From assembly GCF_000497045.1 (NCBI RefSeq), contig NW_015961959.1, positions 1,178,001 to 1,242,000 on the forward strand: a stretch of DNA of 64,000 bases, in the 5' to 3' direction. Below are positions 8,406 to 18,113 of this stretch, one piece after another. The DNA is from Kalmanozyma brasiliensis GHG001 (taxonomy: Eukaryota > Basidiomycota > Ustilaginomycetes > Ustilaginales). The notes below the pieces were generated by a model. It had not been told where the DNA came from and ran no database searches. It saw only the letters and a list, made by a program, of their open reading frames with translations. Each line of letters starts with the position of its first letter. Position 1 is the first letter of the stretch. A program made the position numbers and the translations under genes.

Positions 8406-10859
8406 CTAGAGTGCGTGAACGATGAGTCTTCCCAGACGATTCCCGTCACTTCCACTCGCCTTTGCGTCCAGCTCCTTGGGTTGAGCCTTGCCTTCCTTCC
8501 AAACGCGCCATGCTTGTCCGTCCTTTTCGCCCTTGAGACCTGCGAACACGCCGTCCGACTCCTCCCTTTTGTTGTCCAGAATGAGCCGTCTGGTGATGTC
8601 GCAATTGACCTCGAGGATCGACTGCGATCCGACGCTGCCAACGAACTTGCTCATGCTAGGCAATAAGAAGGGGAAATCGCTGAACGATGTGTGCTGACTG
8701 GCGACGTTCTGCTGTTCCTGGTTGGCCTTGTGGTACGTCCACCCTTTGACCGGTGTCGCCTTAGCGGCGAGGTCTCGCTCGAATGCAAGGATCTTCTCGC
8801 TGACCTCCTCGAGGTTCCTGCCCACCACATCCGGCGTGCCGTACACCGAGGGGCAGCTGTAGAATTCCTCGTACGTCACCCACGCCGTCCTGAACCCAGC
8901 CTGCTTGGCGGCAAATGTATCCCACGTGTGTGAGGCGACGAACCAGATGCCCTGATACTCCTTCTTCGCCGCTTCTGCATCGAGCGGCTCCGCCTTTATG
9001 CGACGCAGCACCTCGGCGTACACCCTCGGGTCCGGTTTGGCCGCACCAATCTCGTCGCAGCTGAACAAGCCGATGCCGGAACCAATGGCGTTGTGCGCCT
9101 CGGACCGACCGTTCCGGGCCGCGTCACTGTCGATGTCTGCGCCATCGCTCTCGCCGAGCGCTCGAAGGAAAGAGGATCGACCGAGCTGGAGTGACCCGTT
9201 GGTGGCCGCCCACACATCAACCTTGTCTACTCCCGCGGGCAGGCGACCTTTGCCATCCCGATCGCGATAGATCTTGGTCAGCGCATCGACCATCCCTGGT
9301 CGCGGTCGAAGCTTGCCCAACGCACCCATCATGGTTTGCACCACTTCCGGACCGAACGGGTTCTCCAGTGCCTCTTCTGCCGGTCCATCGTCTGCAAACG
9401 ACCCGCCTTGGGTGAGCGCCGTGCCCTTTCCGTCCTTTTTCGGCAGGATACCCGCCTGAAGGAGAACTCGCGGCAGTGTACCCTTGAAGACTTCGCCAAT
9501 CGGCTTGTACTGCCCGCACACGCTCGAATACGTGAAATCACGCTGTGTGCCGTGGAACCAGTCCATGATCACCAGCTCGGGCACGATCTTTGGCACACCC
9601 TCCGCCTCCAGCTGGTCCTTGAACAGGCCCTTGAGCGCGTCGATGCACGCATCGAGACCAAACAGTGTGCCGAACATGTCGTGCACGATCACCAGTCTCG
9701 ATGGTGGACACACGGACCCGCTTGTCGCAGTGGGATCCGATTTCTCCGTTCCCTCCGCGCCGATGGTGACGAGCCAGCCTTTACCGCCCGTGCTGGCGCT
9801 CGATTCGCGGGCGATGGTGGTGACATCGTCCATGTGCGACTTCCACTGTGTGAAGTCCTCGCTGTTGATGGTGTACAGCGGCTTGCTGACGGGCACAACG
9901 TCGGCGCCGGTGATGGGGACAGGTTCGACCCAGGGGTCGAGCACGAGCGCCTGGCCGAAGGGACAGTCGGTATGACGGAGAGCTTGGATGGCGGTCGACC
10001 CGCCAAAGCTGTGTCCGATCATCCAGGGATCATTCATCTGAAGCTTGCCAGCAAAGCCGGCGAGGGCCTCGGACCGGCGCGAGCGCAGCTTTGCTTCATC
10101 GCGAGAGGAGCGAGTACACGAGTCGACGAGCGAAGCCCCCTTGCCGGCGTTGATGTCGGCGACGATGGACAGAGCGGAGAGAACTTCGCGACGTCGAAAC
10201 TCAACCTGCGCACGTCGAAACTCGAGCGGATCCGGCTTGCCGTCCACCTCGGTAGGTCGGATGTAGAGCTTGTTCTCCACACCAGAGGGTCCGGAGAACC
10301 ACTTGAAAAGGCCACCGGAGCTCGAGCCCTCTTTGAGCGGATGATGGATCGTAGTGGACGAAGCGGAGCCATCGCGATGCTCGATGGCGGCAACGATAAT
10401 GCCCGAGGCGGCGAGCGAGGTGAGGTACGCCGAGTAGGTCGTCCTGGTCCCACCCATGCCATGGCTGAACACTGCCACCGGGAATCCATCGGTTGGCAAT
10501 TCTGCGAGTGGAGCGTCCACGGCGGTGGCCAGCTTCTGCGAGATGACACCGTAGGCAGGAAGGATGATGGGCAGAGCAAGGTACTTGGAGATGCCGGCGT
10601 ACTTGAGCAGGCCGCCGATGGAGCGCAGCTTGGGCGCCTCTAGCCAGTCGAGCGATCCAGCATCGACGCTGGTCTTGGAGGTCGGGTAGTAGATGGTCAC
10701 GAGCGTCGTGTCCGTGGTGAGAATCGCCTTGGTCGCACCGCCTTCTTGGTAAGTGTATGGGGTGGGGGAATCTTGGACGATGGGTGAGGCGAGCGGGATC
10801 TCTAGCGTGATAGCCGATACGCCGTACTGCGCGCCCGATGGCAGCGCTGGCAGGGACAT
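8406..10859 (-). CDS. PAF-acetylhydrolase with a nested haloacid dehalogenase (HAD) domain
   Basis: This is a single uninterrupted 817-codon frame from ATG 10859. Residues 1 to about 380 follow the PAF-acetylhydrolase / Lp-PLA2 alpha/beta-hydrolase pattern: PVAVFSHGMGG oxyanion loop, nucleophile elbow GHSFGG (Ser 284), catalytic Asp 308 in LVLDPWVEP, then LYTINSEDF. The PAF-AH catalytic-His motif (QHTSFSDFPFLLP, His 723) comes only near the end. Between them, about 385-700, is a complete type II haloacid dehalogenase: VHDMFGTLFGL (nucleophile Asp 394), WAATNGS, KPDPRVY, and WFVASHTWDTFAAKQAGF. In human PAF-AH the Asp-His distance is about 55 residues; here it is about 415. All catalytic residues of both enzymes appear present. 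The PAF-AH part would hydrolyse short-chain phospholipid esters; the HAD substrate is unknown. No signal peptide is seen. Confidence 0.85.
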   Translation of the reverse strand: MSLPALPSGAQYGVSAITLEIPLASPIVQDSPTPYTYQEGGATKAILTTDTTLVTIYYPTSKTSVDAGSLDWLEAPKLRSIGGLLKYAGISKYLALPIILPAYGVISQKLATAVDAPLAELPTDGFPVAVFSHGMGGTRTTYSAYLTSLAASGIIVAAIEHRDGSASSTTIHHPLKEGSSSGGLFKWFSGPSGVENKLYIRPTEVDGKPDPLEFRRAQVEFRRREVLSALSIVADINAGKGASLVDSCTRSSRDEAKLRSRRSEALAGFAGKLQMNDPWMIGHSFGGSTAIQALRHTDCPFGQALVLDPWVEPVPITGADVVPVSKPLYTINSEDFTQWKSHMDDVTTIARESSASTGGKGWLVTIGAEGTEKSDPTATSGSVCPPSRLVIVHDMFGTLFGLDACIDALKGLFKDQLEAEGVPKIVPELVIMDWFHGTQRDFTYSSVCGQYKPIGEVFKGTLPRVLLQAGILPKKDGKGTALTQGGSFADDGPAEEALENPFGPEVVQTMMGALGKLRPRPGMVDALTKIYRDRDGKGRLPAGVDKVDVWAATNGSLQLGRSSFLRALGESDGADIDSDAARNGRSEAHNAIGSGIGLFSCDEIGAAKPDPRVYAEVLRRIKAEPLDAEAAKKEYQGIWFVASHTWDTFAAKQAGFRTAWVTYEEFYSCPSVYGTPDVVGRNLEEVSEKILAFERDLAAKATPVKGWTYHKANQEQQNVASQHTSFSDFPFLLPSMSKFVGSVGSQSILEVNCDITRRLILDNKREESDGVFAGLKGEKDGQAWRVWKEGKAQPKELDAKASGSDGNRLGRLIVHAL

Positions 10860-12852
10860 GTCGAAACCGTCTATTCGAAACGCGGGGTGCGTATATGAAG
10901 GCAGATGCGATGATGATGGTGTTCATGATGCACAAAAGACTCTCTCCACTTGAAAGCGATTTCATGCGGGGAACAGGCGACAGAGCGCGTGGTTCGCCCG
11001 GCTTTGCTTCCAAAGATGCGAATTAAATTACCGGCTGTATGCTGGCTGTTCGCTGCTTGACCCTGGCACAGACGGTCAAGATGCCCCGCTTGGGTGGATC
11101 CGGCTTTTCGGCGCGTAGAGCCGCGCTTCTCCGACAGATCGGTTCGCTACCAATCCCTCTCGATGCTTTCTTCTTGTCGTGCGACATCTGCTGTGGATGG
11201 CATGCTGACGGCCGTGAGTAGGTCGTCCCAACGACGGCCCGAAGAAGAAAGATAGAAGAAGCACTATCGAGCAGCATCAGAGTAGATGCACAGGTGCTCG
11301 GTCCTCTTCTGTTGCACAGAATTCAGTCCTCGAGCGGAACGGCGTAGCGCAGGCTGTCTCTTGTTCGTGGTGGAGTCTAGCAATCATCTGCGTACAATCT
11401 GCACTCCTGAATGGTCTGGCACCTATCGTAGGGCTTGTCGACATGCAGTCCTGCTACGCCGCAGCCTGGTTGACCTTGCAACAGCACGGTCGGGAGGCAT
11501 TCAGCATGTTGGCCACGCGTGAAGCGCCCCTCTGCTACCGATGATATCACCGTGCCCACACAGGGATAAGAAGGCAACGGACCGGCAACGCAACGCCGGC
11601 TCTTGTGGTTCCCTGTTTTGGCATCACCGCTTGGGCCCTCGAAACCTTTGCTGTTAGCTCGGATCGTCTGTCTCCCATTGCGCTCGAGCTTGCGGCTGCC
11701 GGTCGAGAGCCGTCAGCCTGGATACGGTCCATGACGAGCTCAGACCTCGCCGAATGCCGCTCTCTGATCCATGGAACATTCCGTTCTCGTCCAGGAGTCC
11801 TAAGGAACGTGATCGTCTCGCGTATCGGCAGCCGAGCACACATCGGACAGGCACCCAACACGCGTGGCATCGCTTGCCTGGGTTCAGCGACTCTTGTGAA
11901 GCGCTTGCTGCCGCACTTCCTAGTTCCACAATTTCCCTTCGACCTAGGCACAGTGGCCTGTCATCGGTCCTCATCGACAGGCCCCTCCACAGTCGTCGTT
12001 CGACGTCTTCGAGCAAACGAGCTCGATGAGCCGAACACGCGAACAGGCCTCCCGCTTTGGACGCATCCCCTGCAGAACTCGCACGGTGGGTTGATTCGAG
12101 GTAGTCTTCTATGCCCCGCCGTTCGTCTGTGGATCGTGGAGCGACTTTCGACCGAGCGTTTCTTGTCGTGTCTTCTTCGTCGATGCTACCGGAGCGGACG
12201 AAGCCTGATCGCTCAGCATTGCTAGCGGTCGTGTTGCAGCTGGCATTGCTTGACAGCTCATGGAGTCGTGCTTTGCCTGATCTGGCAGTGACAGCACAGC
12301 AGGTCCCTTTGTCCTACACGGAGGGCTCGAGGTTGTCGGTGCAAGACGCGATTCACAATGACACGCACTCGCATTAGAGAACCATTGCTGTAGCGTTGAT
12401 TGACCGGCTATGATTGTCTCCATGACAGGTCTAGTTGCTCGCCTCAGTGTCGATGCAGGTGCATCTGTATTTTTGTGATCTCCCACTCCTCATTGTTTGT
12501 CATTGTTCGCTATCGAGCTATTCCTTCTTTGTGCAGCAAGCAGCCTTAGCCGCTGTTCAATGCCAGCCCCACTTCACCTTGCGCATCGTTGACGTCGGAC
12601 TCGAGACAATGACCGCTCTAAGATCAGCAAAAGCTCAAAGTGTCTCGGCAATCACGGGCAATGACTGCTTCAATGTCTGCCTGATCCTACACCATCATGC
12701 GCTCATTCTTTAGCTTGCGTGAATGCACAATGCCATTCTGCTGTTCATCTTCCAGCAGAGCCCTTTGTACCTTCTTCGCTTGGTGGGAGATCTTGGCCAC
12801 TCTATCCTCGAACGCTGCACAGCTGCAGGCCCGCTTGACGTTTCCGAACCTT

Positions 12853-12904
12853 GTCTGTCTGCTTAACGGCTAAGTGACGTCTGTCTGCTTAGCGGCCGTG
12901 TGAC
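12853..12904 (+). repeat. tandem pair of 26-bp direct repeats upstream of a TATA box
   Basis: Two abutting 26-bp units (12853-12878 and 12879-12904) share GTCTGTCTGCTTA at their start and TGAC at their end, and differ at only a few positions. They lie about 40 bp upstream of TATATA 12943-12948. That placement suggests upstream activating or repressing sites for the 7-TM gene at 13219. Confidence 0.6.
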
Positions 12905-12942
12905 AGGTGTCGCCGATGCGAAGGGATGTCGCGAGCTGATGG

Positions 12943-12948
12943 TATATA
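12943..12948 (+). promoter_or_regulatory. candidate TATA box of the 7-TM gene
   Basis: TATATA (within GGTATATAGG) lies about 275 bp before ATG 13219 and is followed by a CT-rich leader. Confidence 0.4.
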
Positions 12949-13218
12949 GGCAGATCAGGTCCTCTGCTTATGCAAAGGTGTGGCTCCCACGTTCGGCTCT
13001 CCACTCCCGTCCTTCCTTGGCTCAATCTTCTTGACAGCTACTCATTCCTTCATCGTTGATCCTCTCATCCGGCTTGGGCTCCTGTCCCTGTAGAGACCTT
13101 CCTATCGGCTTCTCACGTACATATCCAGCACACTCTCACCCTCTTTCGTGTCATTCGTTCCCATCGTTCACTTCTACATCCTTCATCTGCCGTTTGCCTC
13201 CTACGAGTCCTCGTCAAC

Positions 13219-14829
13219 ATGGCCGTCCAACCTCACTTCGCGCTTGACAGCAACCTCGTCATTTCGCCGCATCCACACACAGACATCGCCTTCGACACTA
13301 CGCCCCAGATCATCTTCAACGTCCTGCCGCCTTCGATCGGCAAGTCGTTCCTCATCCTCCTCATCTTCATGTGCTTCTGCCTAGGTGCCTCCTTCATGGA
13401 GTTCTTGAATCACATCCGCTTCGACATCCGACTCATGCGGAAGCCCGGCTGGAAGGATCCGGCCAAGTGCATCTCGCGTCTCGCCTACTTCTACTGCCGC
13501 TTCGGCGGGATGGCCTGCTTGCTGCTGGTGGTGCTCTTCCTTTCGCTCAAGCTGGACGACTGCGTGGCGATGCCGTGGGCGTTTGCCATTGGCAACTTGC
13601 TGCTGTACTTCGCGGTGACGCTGATTTTCGTGCAGCGGACCATGGCGCTATACTCGTGGAAGCGTTTCGTGGTAGTTCCGCTGACGATCCTATATACGGT
13701 CGCCATCTGCACCGCTACCATCTGCTTCCCCTTCTACGGCTCTGGGTTCCGCATCCCTGGCACACGCTTTTGCGCATACGATACGAAAAGAGGCAACGTT
13801 CGCACGCTCGTCCTCGCCATCCTCTTCAAGGTGATGAGCATGATCCTCGACCTCACCCTGCTGCTGCTTACCTTGCATCGACTGCTGGACGGGGGTCTGC
13901 CGGCGCTCAGGCTCAAACGACCACAGGCTCTCCACCCGGGTCTGGCCGATCAAGCTCTCTCTGGCTTTCTCATTCGACAAGGCTTCCACTTCTACCTGCT
14001 GCAAGTCTTCACTGACGTCTTCTACATGTCGACCTACTTTACCTTCAAGAACGCATCGTATCAGTCGCTGGGCACGACGCTGGTGTTTACGGTACCGCCG
14101 ATTGCCGCGGCGTCGGCCTTTCGCAACATGGGCAAGAAGGCGTCGCAGGTGACGTCCAAGAACGCCAACCGGGTCAACGAGATTATGAACTCGGACAACA
14201 CGCCGTCGGGGGAGAACTCGGGGGCGCGGGGTCGCAGCATCACGCGTAACTCTGCCGCGCCCCAGCAGCAGCAGCTCGCCGCTGCCGTGCAGCTCATGGG
14301 GACGACCCACATGTTCGTGCCTGCCGAAGTGACGCGACCGGAAAAGACGACGCGCATCTCCTGGGGCGCTCGCGGACATGCGTTCAACCACTCGCGCCAC
14401 GATCCCGCCGACTTCGAAAACGGCGTCATCATCACGGTCGGCACCGTATCGCACACGGAGGACGTCGATGCTCGCGCCTCGTCCGGCGCCAATTCTCCCC
14501 GCTATTCGTCCGACAACCCGGACCCGGAGTTGCACGAGATGCAGCGTCAGTGGCCTCCGAAGCTCACGAGCGAGTGCTCCCAGACGACGGAGACCCAATT
14601 CGAACCGGTTCCCGTTCTAGGGCGAATGTCAGCGCCGTTGCAGCGGGCGGGAACGAGCGGCTCCAACTCTTCCTGGTTCCCGCGCACGCCCGAGATGCCT
14701 TATCCCGAACCGCTGCTGTCGCCAAGAGACTTTGCTAGACCCGCCACCGCACCCGAGAACAGCAACCGTCGCGTACCCGTGCCAAGGGCTTTCGCCGACG
14801 ACCAGGACACTCACTCGAAAGTCGTGTAA
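13219..14829 (+). CDS. seven-transmembrane protein with long cytosolic tail
   Basis: This is a single-exon 536-residue protein. Seven hydrophobic helices are visible at about residues 42-62, 86-110, 118-138, 148-172, 195-220, 250-275 and 283-302. A hydrophilic tail of more than 220 residues follows, rich in Ser, Pro, Arg and Gln, with no recognised domain. One N-glycosylation-type NAS site lies before helix 7. The topology is that of fungal orphan 7-TM proteins, possibly receptor-like, but I see no diagnostic motif of mating-pheromone (STE3) or microbial-opsin families (no Schiff-base Lys context). The upstream tandem 26-bp repeat suggests controlled expression. It converges on the minus-strand gene ending at 14962. 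Confidence 0.75.
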   Translation: MAVQPHFALDSNLVISPHPHTDIAFDTTPQIIFNVLPPSIGKSFLILLIFMCFCLGASFMEFLNHIRFDIRLMRKPGWKDPAKCISRLAYFYCRFGGMACLLLVVLFLSLKLDDCVAMPWAFAIGNLLLYFAVTLIFVQRTMALYSWKRFVVVPLTILYTVAICTATICFPFYGSGFRIPGTRFCAYDTKRGNVRTLVLAILFKVMSMILDLTLLLLTLHRLLDGGLPALRLKRPQALHPGLADQALSGFLIRQGFHFYLLQVFTDVFYMSTYFTFKNASYQSLGTTLVFTVPPIAAASAFRNMGKKASQVTSKNANRVNEIMNSDNTPSGENSGARGRSITRNSAAPQQQQLAAAVQLMGTTHMFVPAEVTRPEKTTRISWGARGHAFNHSRHDPADFENGVIITVGTVSHTEDVDARASSGANSPRYSSDNPDPELHEMQRQWPPKLTSECSQTTETQFEPVPVLGRMSAPLQRAGTSGSNSSWFPRTPEMPYPEPLLSPRDFARPATAPENSNRRVPVPRAFADDQDTHSKVV

Positions 14830-14961
14830 CGACAACCCCACACTCCTTCACACTCCTTTTCTAGATGTTCACTGTAGATCAGTCGGAACAAATCATACAA
14901 ATCTTCTGTGGGAACATCATCCATTCTGTGCAACTGAGATGGGTATAGGTTTGAGTGGGAC

Positions 14962-16125
14962 TTAGAACTTCTCGAGCACGATCGGGAGGCCCAAACCGGA
15001 CGTCCATTCCTCTCCACCTTTGTGTCGGGTGTCATCACCAAAGTCCAAGAAGCGCCTGAACTCGTGTAGCGAGCCCAAACTGGATCTGCTATCGTCGGAG
15101 TCGTCGTTCGAGGAACTGGACTTGGTGAGTTCCGGCTCGCTCTCGTCGGACGTCCTGCCCCTCGCGCGTCTTGGTGCGACGGGCGTTAGCGCCAGCACAC
15201 TGCCTGGAGTGGCGTAGATGGCTTTCCTCTTGTCCTGCGGGGAGGTTGAACCGGGAGAAGTGAACAGCGGTTCTTCGGCGATGGTTCGAGATGGCCGACG
15301 GATGGACTTGAGCGGTCGCAACGGTTGCGCGCTTGCGAGGTTGTAGAGCGGTTTGTCGTCGGCTGTGTCGACAGATGTTCCGCTCGAGGTTGATGCCGTA
15401 GACATGCGAAGAGACGGTGTGGTGGACGTCACGCTGGGTCGTCGAGGAGAGGACGGGGCTTCGTCGGCACCCGTGCTGACATGGACAAAGTCGGTCGGAC
15501 CAGAGATGGTGAGTGCTGCGGAAGGCGGCTCTTCAGGCTTGTTGCGTCGGAGGGAGACCTTGAGGATGCTGCCCTTGCGACCGAGCGGTTGGCGAGCGGG
15601 AGGAGGGGAGGACGAAGATGCGGTTGCTGTATGCTCTTCTTTCTCTTGCATCCACTTCAATGGTCCTCGTCGCTGCCGGGTGGTCGAGCCGACAGATACG
15701 CTCGCTGAGCGCAGGAGCCGCTTGACAGGATCGTCGGTAGAGCTTGAGGCCCTTGACGAGGCGGTGGGAGCGTCAATGTCGAGCAGATATTGTCGCTGCG
15801 GCTGCTGTGTTGTCTTCGGTGGGGCACTTGCATTTGCCGACGGCCTTGGATTGGAAGATGCAGCTGTGCTTGTTTCACTGTTGTTCGACCTTTCTGCAAG
15901 GACTGGTGTTGGACTTGACGCGGTGCTGCTGGAGGCCGGCTGCTGCTGCAACAGCTCCTCTGGGATGGTCGGGACCGGCTTCCTCTTCACCTTTCGTACA
16001 GAAGATGCTGCTGGCTTGGCGATGCGGAAAGAAGATGGGGTACAAGAGCCACGCCATCTATTTGCTTGCGTTTCCGATGGCAGCATGCCCGGAAGCGTGG
16101 ACGGCATAGGCGATGCTACCGACAT
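14962..16125 (-). CDS. disordered Ser/Pro-rich hypothetical protein
   Basis: This is a 387-residue single-exon frame with a true ATG. It is dominated by Ser, Thr, Pro, Ala and basic patches (VRKVKRKPVP; RRPSRTIAEEP). Proline-directed and basic-directed phosphosite-like motifs recur (SPRRPS, SRTIAEE). The most ordered-looking part is the C-terminus (LGSLHEFRRFLDFGDDTRHK). Codon composition is like its neighbours, so the frame is likely real. No domain is recognised. A cytoskeletal or signalling scaffold is possible, but that is a guess. Confidence 0.6.
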   Translation of the reverse strand: MSVASPMPSTLPGMLPSETQANRWRGSCTPSSFRIAKPAASSVRKVKRKPVPTIPEELLQQQPASSSTASSPTPVLAERSNNSETSTAASSNPRPSANASAPPKTTQQPQRQYLLDIDAPTASSRASSSTDDPVKRLLRSASVSVGSTTRQRRGPLKWMQEKEEHTATASSSSPPPARQPLGRKGSILKVSLRRNKPEEPPSAALTISGPTDFVHVSTGADEAPSSPRRPSVTSTTPSLRMSTASTSSGTSVDTADDKPLYNLASAQPLRPLKSIRRPSRTIAEEPLFTSPGSTSPQDKRKAIYATPGSVLALTPVAPRRARGRTSDESEPELTKSSSSNDDSDDSRSSLGSLHEFRRFLDFGDDTRHKGGEEWTSGLGLPIVLEKF

Positions 16126-17594
16126 GCTGGTGATACGATGATTCGGTGTGAAAATGCTGATGATGCCGTTTACGGAAAGTCGTGATCGCCAAAGGTTGGT
16201 CTTTTGAAGTATCTGTAGCTTTGATCGAAGCTGTGCTGATGGTGTGGAAGCAAGTGTTCTGTTCGCAGATCTTCAGGAAGAGCTATCAGGAGCAGGAGGA
16301 CCAAGGGACTCCGACATAGACAGGATCTTGGCCCCTGGCTGCAGGAGCACAGTTGAACAGATCGGAGTTGGGACGACGTACCCGTGCTCGGTCTCATTCA
16401 CGCACCACACCAACACAAAAGACCCTTACGTGAAATGCTCTGCATTCCCATTGTTCAAGCACAGGGTGAAGCGCGAGATGCAACGTGAACAGTGCGGGGC
16501 AGGCCAATGCTACGCTAGAAGGACGTAAGCGAGGGGCGAAGCGAGTGCCGCGAAGCTTGGGATGCCGTGGTGACAAAGGCTAAAAACGCAACCGTGCATG
16601 AGGTTGAACATACGATGTTGTTCGATACCCTTGCGCGCTCTCTTCCAACTGAAACTGAGCCATGACGGCTTGTCAACCCGACACCGCCGCCATCTTTGAC
16701 TTAGAGGCTTGCTCTTACCACCTCGACAACGGTGGTACGACGAATAAAACACTGCCACGGGCCACGATTGACTCAGGCACTGGTTTGAGTTGACTCAAGA
16801 TGGTTCCAGATCAAGTGGCTGCGATACACGAGCCAAGCCAAGGGACGGGGAAAAAAGTGGCATGATGATGCAAAACTGCTGCACGGCGGAAAACAGGCGC
16901 GTGTGTGTGTGTTGGTGTCACCTTGACCCGTTCCAAACTTCGCTTGGCTAGGGCTGTGCGTTGGAGCCGCGATAGACCCAAGCGGTAAGCGAACAAGGGT
17001 CCCCGTCTGTCCTGTTCGGCTCGCAACATCCTCAGATCGCGCGTCTGACTGCTGCGCGGCTCGCGTCGAACGGAAGGCCATCTGCTGTATGACGAAATCG
17101 AGGAAAATAGGCTTGGCCCGCGAAGCTTGTTCTCGTTGCCGGTGAACCCTGTCGTCAGACGAAGGAGATCCGGCAACGTTTCTTCTTCCATTGAGCCCTT
17201 GCACTGCATCGGGCCGAGCCACACAGCTCTTTTGTGCCTGGTTGCGAACGGGACCTCTCGCAGAAGGGTGTGTTCCGCGGAGTCGAGACTCTATCGAGCT
17301 GAACACTCGACGGAGATGGCGAGGAGCGGCTCGGAGCGGCGCGTCCAGCATTGGCTTGGGGTTTGTGTGCGCTGCCGAATCGCGTCGGATCGGGCCATTC
17401 GCAGGGTGTGCGTCAGCCCGATCACGGTCTGTCGCATCACACCAACGCAACCCTACGAAAGACTTCATCCTGGACTTGCTGGCTGAGTCGAAGTCGAAGG
17501 TCGGAATGAAGCTCGAAGGAAGGGACCTTCGGACTGGGTCCGGTAGCTTGGCTGCGTTATGTCTCGACACATCTTGCGTTGAGGGCGATCCTTG
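16126..17594. other. intergenic region, about 1.5 kb
   Basis: This lies between the disordered gene and the SNARE gene. The longest frame (minus, 16773-17570) opens with GTG, is Arg/Ser/Pro-rich without motifs, and is not supported. A short GT dinucleotide run lies at about 16901-16912. Nothing else is seen. Confidence 0.5.
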
Positions 17595-18113
17595 TCACTT
17601 GAAGAATGCGATCAGAAGAATAAGGGCCACGATCAATGCGCCTAGCATCCAGACCATACCTGTGCATCGCCACGACAAGATGTGTGAGTGGTGCGTGTCA
17701 GTTGTACGTTTGCTGTCGAAGTACTGCGGTAGCGCCGTCGGTCACTCACCATGATCCTTGAGACTGTCTCTCAGCCGGTCCATTTGACTCGTGGCACCTC
17801 CTAATCGCAGTCCAGTGCGGTTGGCGTGGTGGTCGTACTCTTCGAGAAGCTCTTGATGCAAGTCAAGCTCCTCGTTCATTTGCAGACTCATCTCGTGTTG
17901 TCGATTGAGTGAGCCCGAGAGCGCGTCGAGATGGCGATCTTGGTCTTGCCAGTGCTGCTCCTGAAGACCGGCTATTTCGGCGTCCGAGAAGCCGCCATTC
18001 CCATTCTTCCGTGCTGCACCATGAAGAGCGCCCGAATCCGTCGTGTGGTCGGCCCTTTCTGGCTCGTCCGCGAAAGGGTTGTGGTCGAGGGGAAGAGGCG
18101 CCGGGCTCGACAT
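17595..18113 (-). CDS. short Qc-SNARE (syntaxin-8/SYN8-like)
   Basis: Exon 1 runs 18113-17750. An intron (17749-17660; GTGAGT donor, CACAG acceptor) leads to exon 2 (17659-17595), giving 142 residues. The SNARE heptad region covers about 45-110 (QDQDRHLDALSGSLNRQHEM, then a zero-layer Gln in LDLHQELLEEYD). The second exon encodes a single C-terminal membrane anchor (MVWMLGALIVALILLIAFFK) with almost no luminal tail. This is the layout of syntaxin-8-type Qc-SNAREs of the endosome/vacuole route. Yeast SYN8 is longer because of an N-terminal Habc bundle; here only about 40 disordered residues precede the SNARE motif. Either the protein is short or a 5' exon has been missed upstream of 18113. Confidence 0.8.

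Larger units (their letters stand above)
10860..13218. other. long intergenic region (2.36 kb) between divergent genes
   Basis: No convincing gene on either strand. Overlapping frames at 11547-12225 on both strands lack family motifs and coding-like composition. The right end carries a tandem 26-bp repeat (12853-12904), a TATATA (12943-12948) and a CT-rich leader for the 7-TM gene. The left end is the promoter of the PAF-AH/HAD gene. Confidence 0.5.

Noticed and set aside
9336..10643. 435-codon plus-strand frame inside the PAF-AH/HAD gene
   Set aside because: Antisense shadow with Arg/Gly/Val-rich composition and no domain; the minus strand carries all catalytic motifs.
11605..12225. 206-codon plus-strand ORF in the 2.4-kb gap
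   Set aside because: Arg/Ser/Leu-rich with no helix, motif or codon bias like neighbours, and overlapped by similar frames on the minus strand.
16773..17570. 265-codon minus-strand ORF upstream of the SNARE gene
   Set aside because: It starts at GTG, is low-complexity Arg/Ser/Pro with no recognisable motif, and looks like random open frame in GC-rich DNA.
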